The notes below the pieces were generated by a model. The model saw nothing but the letters and a program-made list of their open reading frames with translations, had not been told where the DNA came from and searched no databases. The position numbers were made by a program, and so were the translations under genes. This document shows positions 39,208 to 48,661 of a DNA stretch of 64,000 bases, one piece after another. Positions within the stretch are counted from its first letter, which is position 1, and each line of letters starts with the position of its first letter. The stretch is from Pseudomonas fluvialis (GTDB lineage Bacteria; Pseudomonadota; Gammaproteobacteria; Pseudomonadales; Pseudomonadaceae): positions 30,523-94,522 of the forward strand of contig NZ_NMQV01000019.1 in the NCBI RefSeq assembly GCF_002234375.1, in the 5' to 3' direction.

Positions 39208-40107
39208 TCAGATGTCCAGATAACCGAGCGAACGCAAGGCGCGTTCATCATCGGACCAGCCACCCTTGACCTTGACCCACAGGTTGAGCATGACCTTGGC
39301 ATCGAACAGGGTTTCCATGTCCTTGCGCGCGTCCTGGCCGATGCGCTTGATACGCTCGCCCTTGTCGCCAATGATGATTTTCTTCTGCCCCTCACGCTCG
39401 ACCAGGATCAGCGCGTGAATATGCAGAATACGCCCTTCCTGCTTGAACTCTTCGATTTCCACGGTCATCTGGTACGGCAGCTCGGCACCCAGCTGGCGCA
39501 TGATCTTTTCCCGTACCAGTTCCGCAGCCAGGAAACGGCTGGAACGGTCGGTGATCTGCTCTTCCGGATAAAAGTGTTCGGACTCCGGCAGGTGCTCGGC
39601 AACCAGGCGCTCGAGAGTTTCCAGGTTCTGCCCATGCAACGCGGAAATCGGTACCACCTCGGCCTGCGGTAATTGCTGCGACAGCCACTCCAGATGCGGC
39701 AGCAACTCGCGCTTGTCTTCCAGGCGATCGGCCTTGTTCACCGCCAGGATCACTGGGCAGCGCACATGCTGCACCTTGTCGAGCACCATCTGGTCCTCAT
39801 CGGTCCAGCGCATACGATCCACCACGAACACCACCACATCGACGTCGCGCAGAGCGTTACTAGCGCTTTTGTTCATGTAGCGATTGAGCGCTTTCTCGTT
39901 GTTCTTGTGCAGACCGGGCGTGTCGACATACACCGCCTGCACGCCCCCCTCGGTCTTGATGCCGAGCATGTTGTGCCGGGTGGTTTGCGGCTTGCGCGAG
40001 GTAATCGCCAGTTTCTGGCCAAGGATATGGTTGAGCAGGGTCGACTTGCCCACATTGGGACGACCGACGATCGCCACGTAGCCGCAACGGCTGATTTCTT
40101 CACTCAT
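39208..40107 (-). CDS. era: GTPase Era
   Basis: A 299-residue GTPase needed for 16S rRNA maturation and 30S assembly. The G1 loop GRPNVGKS is at residues 15-22, DTPGLHK is the G3 motif and NKADRLEDK is G4. A C-terminal KH domain contains [20 protein letters not shown]. Its start overlaps the rnc stop by eight bases, coupling two rRNA-processing proteins. Confidence 0.98.
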   Translation of the reverse strand: MSEEISRCGYVAIVGRPNVGKSTLLNHILGQKLAITSRKPQTTRHNMLGIKTEGGVQAVYVDTPGLHKNNEKALNRYMNKSASNALRDVDVVVFVVDRMRWTDEDQMVLDKVQHVRCPVILAVNKADRLEDKRELLPHLEWLSQQLPQAEVVPISALHGQNLETLERLVAEHLPESEHFYPEEQITDRSSRFLAAELVREKIMRQLGAELPYQMTVEIEEFKQEGRILHIHALILVEREGQKKIIIGDKGERIKRIGQDARKDMETLFDAKVMLNLWVKVKGGWSDDERALRSLGYLDI

Positions 40108-40795
40108 GGCTGTTCTCCACGCCCAGGGCGCTCAGTGCGGCAGCCGCCGCTACCTGCTCGGCGATCCGCCGACTGGCGCCCTGGCCACAGGTCTTTTCAT
40201 TCAGCAGGGTAATCGTGCATTCGACAAAGAAGGTCCGACAATGCGGATCACCCTGGATATCCACCACGCTGTACGCCGGCAACTCGCTGCCGCGCGATTG
40301 CAGAAACTCCTGCAGGCGGGTCTTCGGATCCTTGTTGGTATCCACCAGGGTCAGGCCTTGCAACTCACCTTCCAGCCAGTCCAGCACGCGGGCACGCGCC
40401 ACATCCATGCCGGCATCCAGATAAATCGCACCGATCAACGCTTCCAGTGCATCGGCAAGAATCGATTCACGGCGAAAACCACCACTTTTCAACTCACCGG
40501 AACCCAGCCTCAGGTATTCGCCCAACTCGAAACCACGCGCCAGCACGGCCAAGGTCTCGCCCTTGACCAGGCGCGCGCGCAGGCGCGACAACTGCCCTTC
40601 ACGCGCCTGCGGGAAGCGCGCGTAGAGTGCCTCGCCCGCAACGAAGTTGAGGATCGCATCCCCGAGAAACTCCAGACGCTCATTGTTGCGCCCGGCAAAG
40701 CTGCGATGCGTCAGGGCCAGCGTCAGCAGCTCGCTATCGGCAAACTGATGGCCCAGACGGCGTTGCAAACGTTCAAGAGCTTGAGCTTGGGTCAC
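40100..40795 (-). CDS. rnc: Ribonuclease III
   Basis: A 231-residue double-strand RNA endonuclease that processes rRNA and many mRNAs. The signature [12 protein letters not shown] (residues 38-49) is present, with a C-terminal double-stranded-RNA-binding domain starting about residue 155 ([14 protein letters not shown]). It overlaps era by eight bases and the DUF4845 gene by four. Confidence 0.98.
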   Translation of the reverse strand: MTQAQALERLQRRLGHQFADSELLTLALTHRSFAGRNNERLEFLGDAILNFVAGEALYARFPQAREGQLSRLRARLVKGETLAVLARGFELGEYLRLGSGELKSGGFRRESILADALEALIGAIYLDAGMDVARARVLDWLEGELQGLTLVDTNKDPKTRLQEFLQSRGSELPAYSVVDIQGDPHCRTFFVECTITLLNEKTCGQGASRRIAEQVAAAAALSALGVENSHE

Positions 40796-41169
40796 GGCAG
40801 GCGCACACGAAATTCTTTGTCAAACCGCGCCACCAGATCGAGGTTACGGATAAAGGGCTCGCGACGCTCGTACTTCAGGTGCACACGAAACTCGTTGTTC
40901 TCAATCTTGATGGTCACCGCCTCGTCCAGATTGATCCCGCGAATGCTGTTGACCTGCATGCCCTTGCTGAGGCGCGCATTGAACTCGCCGATTGTCCGCA
41001 CATTGGCAGCCTTGTCGTTTTCCACCGAGGTGATGATCTCTTCCAGCGACATAAAGTCCAGGTAGTGCGGCAGCATCTTGAAGACGCCGCTGGCGATTAC
41101 CGCGACCAGCGAGAGAACCAGCATCACATTGAGGAGCGACCAGCCCCCCTGGGAACGTGCCATCTGCAT
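40792..41169 (-). CDS. DUF4845 membrane protein
   Basis: A 125-residue protein of unknown role with one N-terminal membrane helix ([19 protein letters not shown]) preceded by a pilin-like GGWS segment, then a soluble periplasmic part. It matches the DUF4845 family, regularly found between lepB and rnc in pseudomonads. The start was set where GAGG lies six bases upstream; a 17-codon upstream extension is unlikely. Overlaps rnc by four bases. Its resemblance to a pseudopilin N-terminus may be superficial. Confidence 0.85.
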   Translation of the reverse strand: MQMARSQGGWSLLNVMLVLSLVAVIASGVFKMLPHYLDFMSLEEIITSVENDKAANVRTIGEFNARLSKGMQVNSIRGINLDEAVTIKIENNEFRVHLKYERREPFIRNLDLVARFDKEFRVRLP

Positions 41170-41283
41170 GTTTGACCTCGAATGAGTGATTGAAAAAAGC
41201 CAAGGCGGCGCCAACAGCATAGAACCGCTGACATCTGGCGTCCTGAACCGCCCGACAAATCCTCGCGTTGCCGCAGCAAAGAC

Positions 41284-42141
41284 TCAGTGAATCAGCCCGA
41301 CCCGCGAAAAATTGGGTAAGTTGCGCAGCTTGGGATCCGGCCAGCTCATCCAGATGGCAAAGGCCTTGCCAACGATATGGTCGTCAGGAACCATGCCGCG
41401 CAGCTGCACTGGAATGTGCGCGTCATTCCAGTAGCGGCTGTCGTTGGAGTTGTCGCGGTTGTCGCCCATCAGGAAGTAATGCCCGGCAGGCACACGCCAC
41501 TCACGGCCTGGTTCCACGCGGTAGCGGCGCATTTCCTTGCGAATATGGTGCTCTACCTCGCCCAGCTGCTCAGTGAACAGACGCACGCTACCTAGGCTGC
41601 CCGGCTCGTCACCCAGGAGCATTTCACTGACCAATTGATCATTGACATACAGGCGCCGCTCACTGGTATAGCGCACAGTATCGCCCGGCAAGCCAACTAC
41701 CCGCTTGATGTAGTTGATGCGCGGGTCGCTGGGATAGCGAAACACCATCACATCGCCACGTGCCGGCTGGCCAATCTCGATGATTTTGCTATCTACCACC
41801 GGCAAACGAATCCCGTAGGCAAACTTGTTGACCAATATGAAGTCGCCTATCTCCAAGGTGGGCTTCATCGACCCCGAAGGAATCTGGAACGGCTCGACCA
41901 GAAAGGAACGCAGCACCAGCACGATGGCCAACACCGGGAAGAACGACTTGCCGTACTCGACCAGCAGCGGCTCCTTGTTCAGCCGCTCAACCACGGCCTC
42001 GTCGACCTGGGCAACACCCTGCCGGTAGCTGGCCACCGCTGCCTGGCGCCGCCTGGCCAGAAACAGCAGATCGAACAGCGCCAGCAGACCGCTGACGGCA
42101 ACGGCAATAACCAGCAACAGCGGGAAGTTGATCGACGACAT
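41284..42141 (-). CDS. lepB: Signal peptidase I
   Basis: A 285-residue inner-membrane serine protease that removes signal peptides from exported proteins. Two N-terminal helices (residues 6-30 and 68-82) precede the catalytic domain. The Ser-Lys dyad is Ser91 in PSGSMKPTL and Lys146 in NYIKRVVGLPGD; GDNRDNSNDSRYW is the conserved box E. It starts five bases after lepA. Confidence 0.97.
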   Translation of the reverse strand: MSSINFPLLLVIAVAVSGLLALFDLLFLARRRQAAVASYRQGVAQVDEAVVERLNKEPLLVEYGKSFFPVLAIVLVLRSFLVEPFQIPSGSMKPTLEIGDFILVNKFAYGIRLPVVDSKIIEIGQPARGDVMVFRYPSDPRINYIKRVVGLPGDTVRYTSERRLYVNDQLVSEMLLGDEPGSLGSVRLFTEQLGEVEHHIRKEMRRYRVEPGREWRVPAGHYFLMGDNRDNSNDSRYWNDAHIPVQLRGMVPDDHIVGKAFAIWMSWPDPKLRNLPNFSRVGLIH

Positions 42142-42146
42142 GATAC

Positions 42147-43946
42147 TCAGCTATCCACCTTGAGCACGGCAAGGAAGGCTTCCTGGGGAATTTCCACACT
42201 GCCTACCTGCTTCATCCTTTTCTTACCAGCCTTCTGCTTCTCCAGCAGCTTCTTCTTGCGGCTCACATCGCCGCCATAACACTTGGCCAGTACGTTCTTG
42301 CGCAGCGCCTTGACCGTGGTCCGCGCGATGATCTGCCCACCGATGGCCGCCTGAATCGCCACATCGAACATCTGCCGGGGGATCAATTCCTTCATCTTCT
42401 CGGTCAGCACGCGGCCTTTGTGGTGAGCGCGATCACGATGCACGATCAGTGCCAGGGCGTCGACCTTCTCGCCATTGATCAACACGTCCAGGCGTACCAG
42501 GCTGGCCGACTGAAAACGATCGAAGCTGTAGTCCAGCGACGCATAGCCACGACTCACCGACTTCAGGCGGTCGAAGAAGTCCAGCACCACTTCGTTCATC
42601 GGCAGGTCATAGGATACCTGTACCTGGCTGCTGAGGAACTGCATGTCACGCTGCACACCTCGCTTCTCGATACACAGGGTAATCACGTTACCCAGGTGCT
42701 CCTGCGGCACCAGGATGTTGGCACGCACGATGGGCTCGCGCATGTCGGCGATACTCGCCGGATCAGGCAGCTTGGAGGGGTTGTCGACATAGATGGTCTC
42801 ACCACTCTTCAACTCGACCTCGAACACCACGGTCGGCGCGGTGGTGATCAGGTCCAGGTCGTATTCGCGCTCCAGGCGCTCCTGGATGATTTCCATGTGC
42901 AGCATACCGAGGAAACCAATGCGGAAACCGAAGCCCAGGGCATCGGAGCTTTCCGGCTCGTATTGCAGCGCCGCATCGTTGAGCGTGAGCTTCTGCAAGG
43001 CTTCGCGGAAATCCTCGAAGTCATCGGAGCTGACCGGGAAAAGTCCGGCATAGACCTGCGGTTTGACGCGCTTGAAGCCGGGCAGCATTTCCACATCCGG
43101 CGTGCTGGACAGGGTCAGTGTGTCACCCACCGGTGCGCCATGGATGTCCTTGATGCCGGCGATGATGAAGCCCACTTCACCGGCCTTGAGGTCGGCCGTC
43201 TCGGTGTGCTTGGGCGTGAACACCCCGACACTGTCGACCTGATGAACCTTGCCGGTGGACTTGACCAGTACCTTATCGCCTTTCTTGATACGCCCGTGGC
43301 GTACCCGCACCAGGGACACCACACCCAGGTAGTTATCGAACCAGGAGTCGATGATCAGCGCCTGCAGTGGTGCATCCACTTCGCCTTGCGGCGGCGGAAT
43401 GACCTTGACCAGGTGCTCCAACACATCGATGACCCCCATGCCGCTCTTGGCACTGCAAGGCACGGCATCGGTGGCATCGATGCCGATGATGTGCTCAATT
43501 TCATCCTTGACCCGCTCCGGCTCGGCCTGCGGCAGGTCCATCTTGTTGAGCACCGGCATGACTTCCAGGCCCTGCTCAATCGCCGTATAGCAGTTGGCCA
43601 CTGATTGCGCCTCGACGCCCTGCCCGGCATCCACGACCAGAATGGCACCTTCGCAGGCCGCCAGGGAACGGCTGACTTCATAGGTAAAGTCGACGTGCCC
43701 CGGGGTGTCGATGAAGTTCAGCTGGTAGGTCTTACCGTCCTGCGCAGGGTAATGCAGGGTCACACTGTGCGCCTTGATGGTAATTCCGCGCTCACGTTCC
43801 AGATCCATGGAGTCGAGGACTTGCGCTTCCATCTCGCGATCGGACAAGCCACCGCAGATCTGGATGAAACGATCAGCCAGTGTCGACTTGCCATGGTCGA
43901 TGTGGGCAATGATGGAAAAATTACGGATATGGCTCAGGTCGCTCAC
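42147..43946 (-). CDS. lepA: Elongation factor 4 (LepA)
   Basis: A 599-residue translational GTPase that acts on stalled or slow ribosomes. G1 is [10 protein letters not shown]3 DTPGHVDF, G4 NKMDLP, followed by EF-G-like domains and the LepA-specific C-terminal domain. I start it at GTG ([13 protein letters not shown]) because this matches the family length exactly; an upstream ATG would add 38 residues unlike any LepA. The ribosome-binding site is weak. First gene of the lepA-lepB unit. Confidence 0.96.
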   Translation of the reverse strand: MSDLSHIRNFSIIAHIDHGKSTLADRFIQICGGLSDREMEAQVLDSMDLERERGITIKAHSVTLHYPAQDGKTYQLNFIDTPGHVDFTYEVSRSLAACEGAILVVDAGQGVEAQSVANCYTAIEQGLEVMPVLNKMDLPQAEPERVKDEIEHIIGIDATDAVPCSAKSGMGVIDVLEHLVKVIPPPQGEVDAPLQALIIDSWFDNYLGVVSLVRVRHGRIKKGDKVLVKSTGKVHQVDSVGVFTPKHTETADLKAGEVGFIIAGIKDIHGAPVGDTLTLSSTPDVEMLPGFKRVKPQVYAGLFPVSSDDFEDFREALQKLTLNDAALQYEPESSDALGFGFRIGFLGMLHMEIIQERLEREYDLDLITTAPTVVFEVELKSGETIYVDNPSKLPDPASIADMREPIVRANILVPQEHLGNVITLCIEKRGVQRDMQFLSSQVQVSYDLPMNEVVLDFFDRLKSVSRGYASLDYSFDRFQSASLVRLDVLINGEKVDALALIVHRDRAHHKGRVLTEKMKELIPRQMFDVAIQAAIGGQIIARTTVKALRKNVLAKCYGGDVSRKKKLLEKQKAGKKRMKQVGSVEIPQEAFLAVLKVDS

Positions 43947-44167
43947 GGAAACACACTCGAAAAAGACTGCAGGCTTGGGCAGATCGTTGAAAACCTTGAA
44001 CAAGCAGGATTGCCCGGAGGCCGATAAAGGCAGCGGATCACGCACAGCACGCATCGGCACGCAGGCCTACCGCTCGACAAGCCAGCCAGGCCGCCAAAAA
44101 ATAGCCCGGCAGTGTAACTGATCGGCGCTACAGGCGTCACGCCTGCTGGCCGGCAAGCGGCAGGCAC

Positions 44168-44198
44168 AAAAAAGCCGAGCGCCTCACGACGCCCGGCT
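44168..44198 (-). terminator. Intrinsic terminator after mucD
   Basis: On the minus strand AGCCGGGCG, an 8-base loop, and CGCTCGGCT pair (one G-T wobble) and run into six T residues. It lies 20 bases after the mucD stop and ends the algU-mucABCD operon, separating it from lepA. Confidence 0.9.
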
Positions 44199-44217
44199 CC
44201 CATGGATTAGCGGCCTG

Positions 44218-45633
44218 CTACTCCGCCAGGCGGAAGGTAATGAAGCTGGCGCGCCCCTGGCGCAGAACACGCATGGATACCGAGCGGTTGGTCGGCAGCG
44301 CCTGGGCGATCTGGGTAAAGGTCTTCGCCGAGTCGATCGCCCGGTTGTTAAGGTGCGTGATGACATCCCCCGGACGCAGGCCAATAAGCGCTGCCGGGCC
44401 ACCCTGAACCTCCTTGACCGCCACACCGAAGGGCAAGTCCAGCGCACGGCGCTGCTCTTCATTGAGCTCCACCACGGTGACCCCCATGCGATTACTGCTG
44501 CGTTCCGCACCGCCGGCCGCCGCCACTTCCTCGCCCTCTTCCGGCAATGCCCCCACCGCCAGGGTTATGCGCTTACGCTCACCCTCGCGCACCACGTCAA
44601 GGCGCACACTATCACCGGGTTTCAACGTGCCGATCAGATGTGGCAAGTCCGCTGACACCACGATCGCCTTGTCATTGACCGAGAGGATCACATCGCCTAC
44701 CTGCAGCCCCCCCTTGGCTGCCGGGCCATTATCGACGACCTGAGCCACCAGGGCGCCGGCCGGCTTATCCAGACCAAAAGATTCGGCAAGGTCCTTGTTG
44801 ACCTCCTGAATCATCACTCCCAGCCAGCCGCGATTGACTTTGCCATCGGCCTTGAGCTGATTGGAAACGCTCATGGCGACATCCATCGGAATAGCGAAGG
44901 ACAAGCCCATGAAACCGCCCGAGCGGGTAAATATCTGCGAATTGATGCCGACCACTTCGCCCTTCAGGTTGAACAGCGGCCCCCCTGAATTACCTGGATT
45001 GATTGCCACATCGGTCTGGATGAACGGCACGTAGTTCTCGTTGGGCAGGCTGCGCCCCTTGGCAGAAACAATACCGGCGGTCACCGAATGATCGAAGCCG
45101 AAAGGCGAGCCAATGGCCAGTACCCACTCTCCCACCTTGAGCGCCTCGGAATTACCCAATTTGACCGCTGGCAGGTTCTTGCCCTTGACCTTGAGCAGGG
45201 CGACATCGGTCCGCGGGTCGGCGCCAATCAGCTTGGCTTCCAGCTCGCTGCGATCGGACAGGCGCACGATAATCTCATCGGCACCCGCCACCACATGATT
45301 ATTGGTCAGCACATAACCGTCGCTGGAAATGATGAAGCCCGAGCCCAGCGATTGCGCCTCGCGCTGACGGCCGCCGGGATTGCGCGGCACCTGCGGCAGA
45401 TTACGCTCGAAAAACTCACGAAACAGTGGAGGCATACCTTCCAGATCAGGGATTTGCGCAATGCCGGCTGCACGCACCGGGGCATTCTGCCGGGTACTGA
45501 TATTGACTACCGCCGGGGAAACCTGCTCGACCAGCTCGGTGAAATCCGGCAGCTGGGCATTAGCCAGAAGCGCCTGACCCAGCAACAGATAGCCACCCAG
45601 AAGCATACTCACGCAGCGTTTGAGGCTAGACAT
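44218..45633 (-). CDS. mucD: HtrA-family periplasmic serine protease MucD
   Basis: A 471-residue DegP/HtrA-type protease that degrades misfolded periplasmic proteins and restrains AlgU activation. A signal peptide ends LLANA. The triad is His113 (TNNHVV), Asp143 (PRTDVALL) and Ser216 (NPGNSGGPL). Two PDZ domains follow (about residues 270-350 and 385-465). Start chosen at MSSLKRCVSM with GGGAG upstream. It is the last gene of the algU operon, 30 bases after mucC. Confidence 0.96.
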   Translation of the reverse strand: MSSLKRCVSMLLGGYLLLGQALLANAQLPDFTELVEQVSPAVVNISTRQNAPVRAAGIAQIPDLEGMPPLFREFFERNLPQVPRNPGGRQREAQSLGSGFIISSDGYVLTNNHVVAGADEIIVRLSDRSELEAKLIGADPRTDVALLKVKGKNLPAVKLGNSEALKVGEWVLAIGSPFGFDHSVTAGIVSAKGRSLPNENYVPFIQTDVAINPGNSGGPLFNLKGEVVGINSQIFTRSGGFMGLSFAIPMDVAMSVSNQLKADGKVNRGWLGVMIQEVNKDLAESFGLDKPAGALVAQVVDNGPAAKGGLQVGDVILSVNDKAIVVSADLPHLIGTLKPGDSVRLDVVREGERKRITLAVGALPEEGEEVAAAGGAERSSNRMGVTVVELNEEQRRALDLPFGVAVKEVQGGPAALIGLRPGDVITHLNNRAIDSAKTFTQIAQALPTNRSVSMRVLRQGRASFITFRLAE

Positions 45634-45662
45634 CGATATACCACTCCCGTCTGTAGAACCCA

Positions 45663-46124
45663 TCAACAATCAGCTTCAGTTTCCGCACTGGCCAGCAGCG
45701 CACGCAGCACCACAGGCTGGCGTTGTTCATCATCGGCATGTCGCTGGCAGTACGTGCGCACCGCCAGCCATACCAGCGCAGCGCCCAGCAGAGCCATGCC
45801 AATCAACCGGGGCTCCGACCATCCAAGTCCATCAGCCAACAGGGCCCCGGCAAACAAGCCGAGCAGCGGCAACAGATAGACCAGTACAGCGCTCTGCAGC
45901 AACTGCTCCTCGCGCACGCCAATCATGACCTGATCGCCCACCTGGACCGGCAAGCGACACAGCGCTCGCACATGACCACGCTCACGACCCAGCCCCAGGC
46001 TGTCGAGTACGCCCTGGCCGCAGGTAGCCTTGGCCGAACAACTGCTGCACGTGCTCTTGCGCAAGGTCTGCACCCACACTGCCCCTTGCTCCAGCGCAAC
46101 AACGCGACCACGTTCTTCAATCAC
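45663..46124 (-). CDS. mucC: RseC/MucC family membrane protein
   Basis: A 153-residue inner-membrane protein. N-terminal cysteines C26, C29 and C35 lie in STCSSCSAKATCGQG, a possible iron-sulfur or redox motif; two helices follow (residues about 75-95 and 103-122). RseC proteins modulate the sigma-E response or reduce SoxR in other bacteria; MucC's role in alginate control is minor and unclear. It overlaps mucB by eight bases. Confidence 0.92.
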   Translation of the reverse strand: MIEERGRVVALEQGAVWVQTLRKSTCSSCSAKATCGQGVLDSLGLGRERGHVRALCRLPVQVGDQVMIGVREEQLLQSAVLVYLLPLLGLFAGALLADGLGWSEPRLIGMALLGAALVWLAVRTYCQRHADDEQRQPVVLRALLASAETEADC

Positions 46125-47076
46125 TGGCCTGCTCCTGCGCCTCGCGTACCGACAAGGCGATGCGTTCGGCAGTACCCAGAGGAATCTCTCCCACCACGGT
46201 CACCATCACTTCGCCACTGCGCGCCGACAGGCGCCGCGACACGGCAACGGTAGGTCCGAGCTGGCTATGCGCCTCTTCGACCGAGAGACCGCCCAGATGC
46301 TCGACAAACACCGAAAAGCGCGCCAGCCCATCGGCAAACAGCAGGCACTGCAACGGCGGGACGCCATCTCCCGGCACAGGTCGACGAATAACCCCCTGCG
46401 CACTGAAACCAGGCGGCAACCAGCCTACCTGCCAGTCATTCGTCTGAGCTGCCGACAACGCGGACACATCAGTGTCCAACGTGCGGCAATCTGCTCCTGG
46501 CTGCAGATCGGTCGACGTCGGCGCCTGCAACTGCAATGAGGTGAACTGGAAGCGCTCCAGCATCTGCCCTTGCTCATTGAGCAATACCGACTTGAGCGGC
46601 AAGGCCGTCTGTCGGTCCAGATGCAGCTCGAACGCATGGCGATGCGGATCACGCGGCAACAACCCCAGCACAACCGCATCACGCCCAGCTACCCGTGAAC
46701 TGCCCAATAGGCGCAACACATACCAGTTAGCCAACTGCCCCACATCCAGCTCGCGCGCCGGCCAAACCTGCCCTTCAGCCAGAGGGCCCTGCAAATCACT
46801 GCTGAGACAGCGCGTCCGGCCATTCACACGCAATACTTCGTGCGCCGGGCCATCCAACTGCAACAAGCGCTCTCGGCGCTCACCATGCATCGTCGCCGCA
46901 TGCCAGAGCTGATGACTGGAAAAACTGCCGTTACGCTCGTAGATGAATACACCCTGGTAATCGAGCTGACTGGCATCGTGCATGCGTTGCAGCCAGTCTT
47001 CTGCCGTCTCTGCCTGGGCAGGTACGGCACACAGCATCCCCAGGCCCAGGCACCAGGCTCGCCACCCTGCTGTCAT
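46117..47076 (-). CDS. mucB: Periplasmic regulator MucB (RseB family)
   Basis: A 319-residue periplasmic protein that binds MucA and shields it from cleavage; lipid or envelope stress releases it. A signal peptide ends VPAQA. The N-terminal half has the LolA-like fold (DYQGVFIYERNGSFSSHQLW), the C-terminal half the MucA-binding domain. Its start base is shared with the mucA stop. Confidence 0.95.
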   Translation of the reverse strand: MTAGWRAWCLGLGMLCAVPAQAETAEDWLQRMHDASQLDYQGVFIYERNGSFSSHQLWHAATMHGERRERLLQLDGPAHEVLRVNGRTRCLSSDLQGPLAEGQVWPARELDVGQLANWYVLRLLGSSRVAGRDAVVLGLLPRDPHRHAFELHLDRQTALPLKSVLLNEQGQMLERFQFTSLQLQAPTSTDLQPGADCRTLDTDVSALSAAQTNDWQVGWLPPGFSAQGVIRRPVPGDGVPPLQCLLFADGLARFSVFVEHLGGLSVEEAHSQLGPTVAVSRRLSARSGEVMVTVVGEIPLGTAERIALSVREAQEQASD

Positions 47077-47660
47077 CAGTTGCCCTGCATGCTGGCAGCC
47101 CGTGCATAAGGCAGCGCGCCATCAGCAGCCCCCATACCGACTTGCTGGGCATGCTGACGAAGATATTCAGGCAGCCGCTGCTGATGCCAGGCGCTCACCG
47201 ATGCGCCCTGTTCAGGCGCACTGCTTGCCGCCTGCTGGCCATAAGCCGCCAGCAAGGCAGGCCCCTGCACCTGCGGCAGGTTGAAACTGGAGGGCGCTGT
47301 AGACTGCTGCGCCAGACTTTGCTGCTGCAGGCTGTCCTGATTGTACAAACGAACACCTGCCAACACCGCCACGGTGACCGAGGCAGCCACTGCAAAACGG
47401 CCCAGCGTGCGCAGCGGCTGGCGAGGGGATTTGACGACAGGCGCCTCTTCAACCGTTAGCGCCGCACTGACCGCAGCCGCCAGATCAAGACGCGGCTCGC
47501 GCAACTCGCCGTGCATTGCCGCACGCGCCAACTGATAACGCTGCCAACGCTCGCGCATCTGCGGCTCCTCACAAGCGGCCAGCACGCGACGCAGTTCCAG
47601 CTCGTCGGTTTCGTTATCCATCAGTGCGGACAGCGATTCCTGCAGGCTTTCACGACTCAT
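47076..47660 (-). CDS. mucA: Anti-sigma factor MucA, full length
   Basis: A 194-residue inner-membrane anti-sigma factor. Residues 1-80 bind AlgU (MSRESLQESLSALMDNETDE), one helix spans 86-105, and the rest is periplasmic and binds MucB. The length equals that of the P. aeruginosa wild type, so this is not a truncated mucoid allele. Cleavage by a DegS-like protease and then RseP would free AlgU. It lies 43 bases after algU. Confidence 0.96.
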   Translation of the reverse strand: MSRESLQESLSALMDNETDELELRRVLAACEEPQMRERWQRYQLARAAMHGELREPRLDLAAAVSAALTVEEAPVVKSPRQPLRTLGRFAVAASVTVAVLAGVRLYNQDSLQQQSLAQQSTAPSSFNLPQVQGPALLAAYGQQAASSAPEQGASVSAWHQQRLPEYLRQHAQQVGMGAADGALPYARAASMQGN

Positions 47661-47703
47661 GGTTGTTCCTCTCTTGGCAGCGGGCTGCGGTACAGGCTTG
47701 CGT

Positions 47704-48279
47704 CTACTGCAGCAAAGGCTGCAGGGCTTTGTCTACGGCTTCGCGCGCCCTGAAGATGCGCGAACGTACGGTTCCTACCGGACACTGCATCACGGTGGCA
47801 ATGTCCTCGTAGCTCAATCCATCGAACTCACGCAAGGTCAACGCCGTGCGCAAATCCTCCGGCAGCTGCTTGATGGCTCGATGCACCGTGGCTTCGATTT
47901 CATCACGCAACATCAGTCGCTCGGGCGACTCGTTATCCTTCAAACCGTGGTCGCCTTCGAAAAACTCGGCATCCTCGGCACTCACATCGCTATCCGGAGG
48001 GCGTCGACCACGCGCTACCAGATGATTCTTCGCCGTGTTGATGGCTATCCGGTAGAGCCAGGTGTAGAACGCACTGTCTCCCCTGAAGTTAGCCAACGCC
48101 CGGTAGGCCTTGATAAAAGCCTCCTGAGCCACGTCCTGAGCTTCCTGCTGGTCATGCACGAAACGCATCACCAGCCCCAGAATCCTGTGTTGGTACTTGA
48201 GTACCAGCAAATCAAAGGCACGCTTGTCGCCACGCTGCACGCGCTCGACCAGCTGCTGATCTTGTTCTTCTACCAGCAT
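47704..48279 (-). CDS. algU: Extracytoplasmic-function sigma factor AlgU (RpoE)
   Basis: A 191-residue ECF sigma factor for envelope stress and alginate genes. Region 2 contains DVAQEAFIKAYRALANFRGD and SAFYTWLYRIAINTAKN; region 4 contains GLSYEDIATVMQCPVGTVRS. Start chosen at MLVEEQDQQLVERV, with AGGGGG five bases upstream. Two sequences matching its own promoter class lie upstream, suggesting autoregulation. The operon order is algU-mucA-mucB-mucC-mucD. Confidence 0.98.
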   Translation of the reverse strand: MLVEEQDQQLVERVQRGDKRAFDLLVLKYQHRILGLVMRFVHDQQEAQDVAQEAFIKAYRALANFRGDSAFYTWLYRIAINTAKNHLVARGRRPPDSDVSAEDAEFFEGDHGLKDNESPERLMLRDEIEATVHRAIKQLPEDLRTALTLREFDGLSYEDIATVMQCPVGTVRSRIFRAREAVDKALQPLLQ

Positions 48280-48331
48280 GTTCGCCCCCTGCTGCAGAGG
48301 CGGCATGGGCGGCTATCAACCGGCCTGCCAA

Positions 48332-48359
48332 GATAGACTCGGAGCTTGCGCAAAAGTTC
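48332..48359 (-). promoter_or_regulatory. AlgU-dependent promoter of algU, proximal
   Basis: On the minus strand GAACTT (48359-48354), 16 bases, then TCTAT (48337-48333) fits the AlgU/sigma-E consensus GAACTT-N16-TCTGA closely. It lies about 50 bases upstream of the algU ATG. This placement matches the autoregulated promoter known in other Pseudomonas. Confidence 0.8.
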
Positions 48360-48479
48360 TCCCCTTCGCGAACAGCAGCGGCGCGCCTGAAATCAACGCC
48401 CTCTACTACCCGCCCGACAGCCGGACGGCTGCCCTGATGGTCGACAGACGCTGTCGACATGAATTCATGAATCCAAGCC

Positions 48480-48506
48480 TGGGAACAGAAAAGACTAAAA
48501 AAGTTC
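48480..48506 (-). promoter_or_regulatory. Possible second AlgU-type promoter, distal
   Basis: GAACTT (48506-48501) is followed after 16 bases by TCCCA (48484-48480) on the minus strand, keeping the T, C and A positions of the -10. P. aeruginosa algU also has a distal AlgU-dependent promoter. The rest of the 382-base algU-nadB gap has no other gene. Confidence 0.5.
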
Positions 48507-48626
48507 CCGCTAGTCACCCCATGGCATAAGGACCTGCACAAGGCTTGACCACCCTGCGCCAACCCGTCACAGCCAGGCGCAAAGCCTGATGGCGTGGGTC
48601 TGCTATTGTGCCGACCAGCCTGTCTA

Positions 48627-48632
48627 TATACT
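48627..48632 (+). promoter_or_regulatory. Possible -10 element for nadB
   Basis: TATACT lies 30 bases before the nadB ATG, in the position of a sigma-70 -10 box. No good -35 is seen at the right spacing (TTGTGC is 15 bases away). Weak support. Confidence 0.35.
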
Positions 48633-48661
48633 AGCCGTCGCTTTTTCGCGGAAGTTCGAAC

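Noticed and set aside
43947..44060. LepA N-terminal extension from an upstream ATG
   Set aside because: It would add 38 residues not found in LepA; the GTG start gives the exact family length.
47076..47660. Possible mucA frameshift of the mucoid type
   Set aside because: The frame is intact for 194 residues and ends at the normal junction with mucB.
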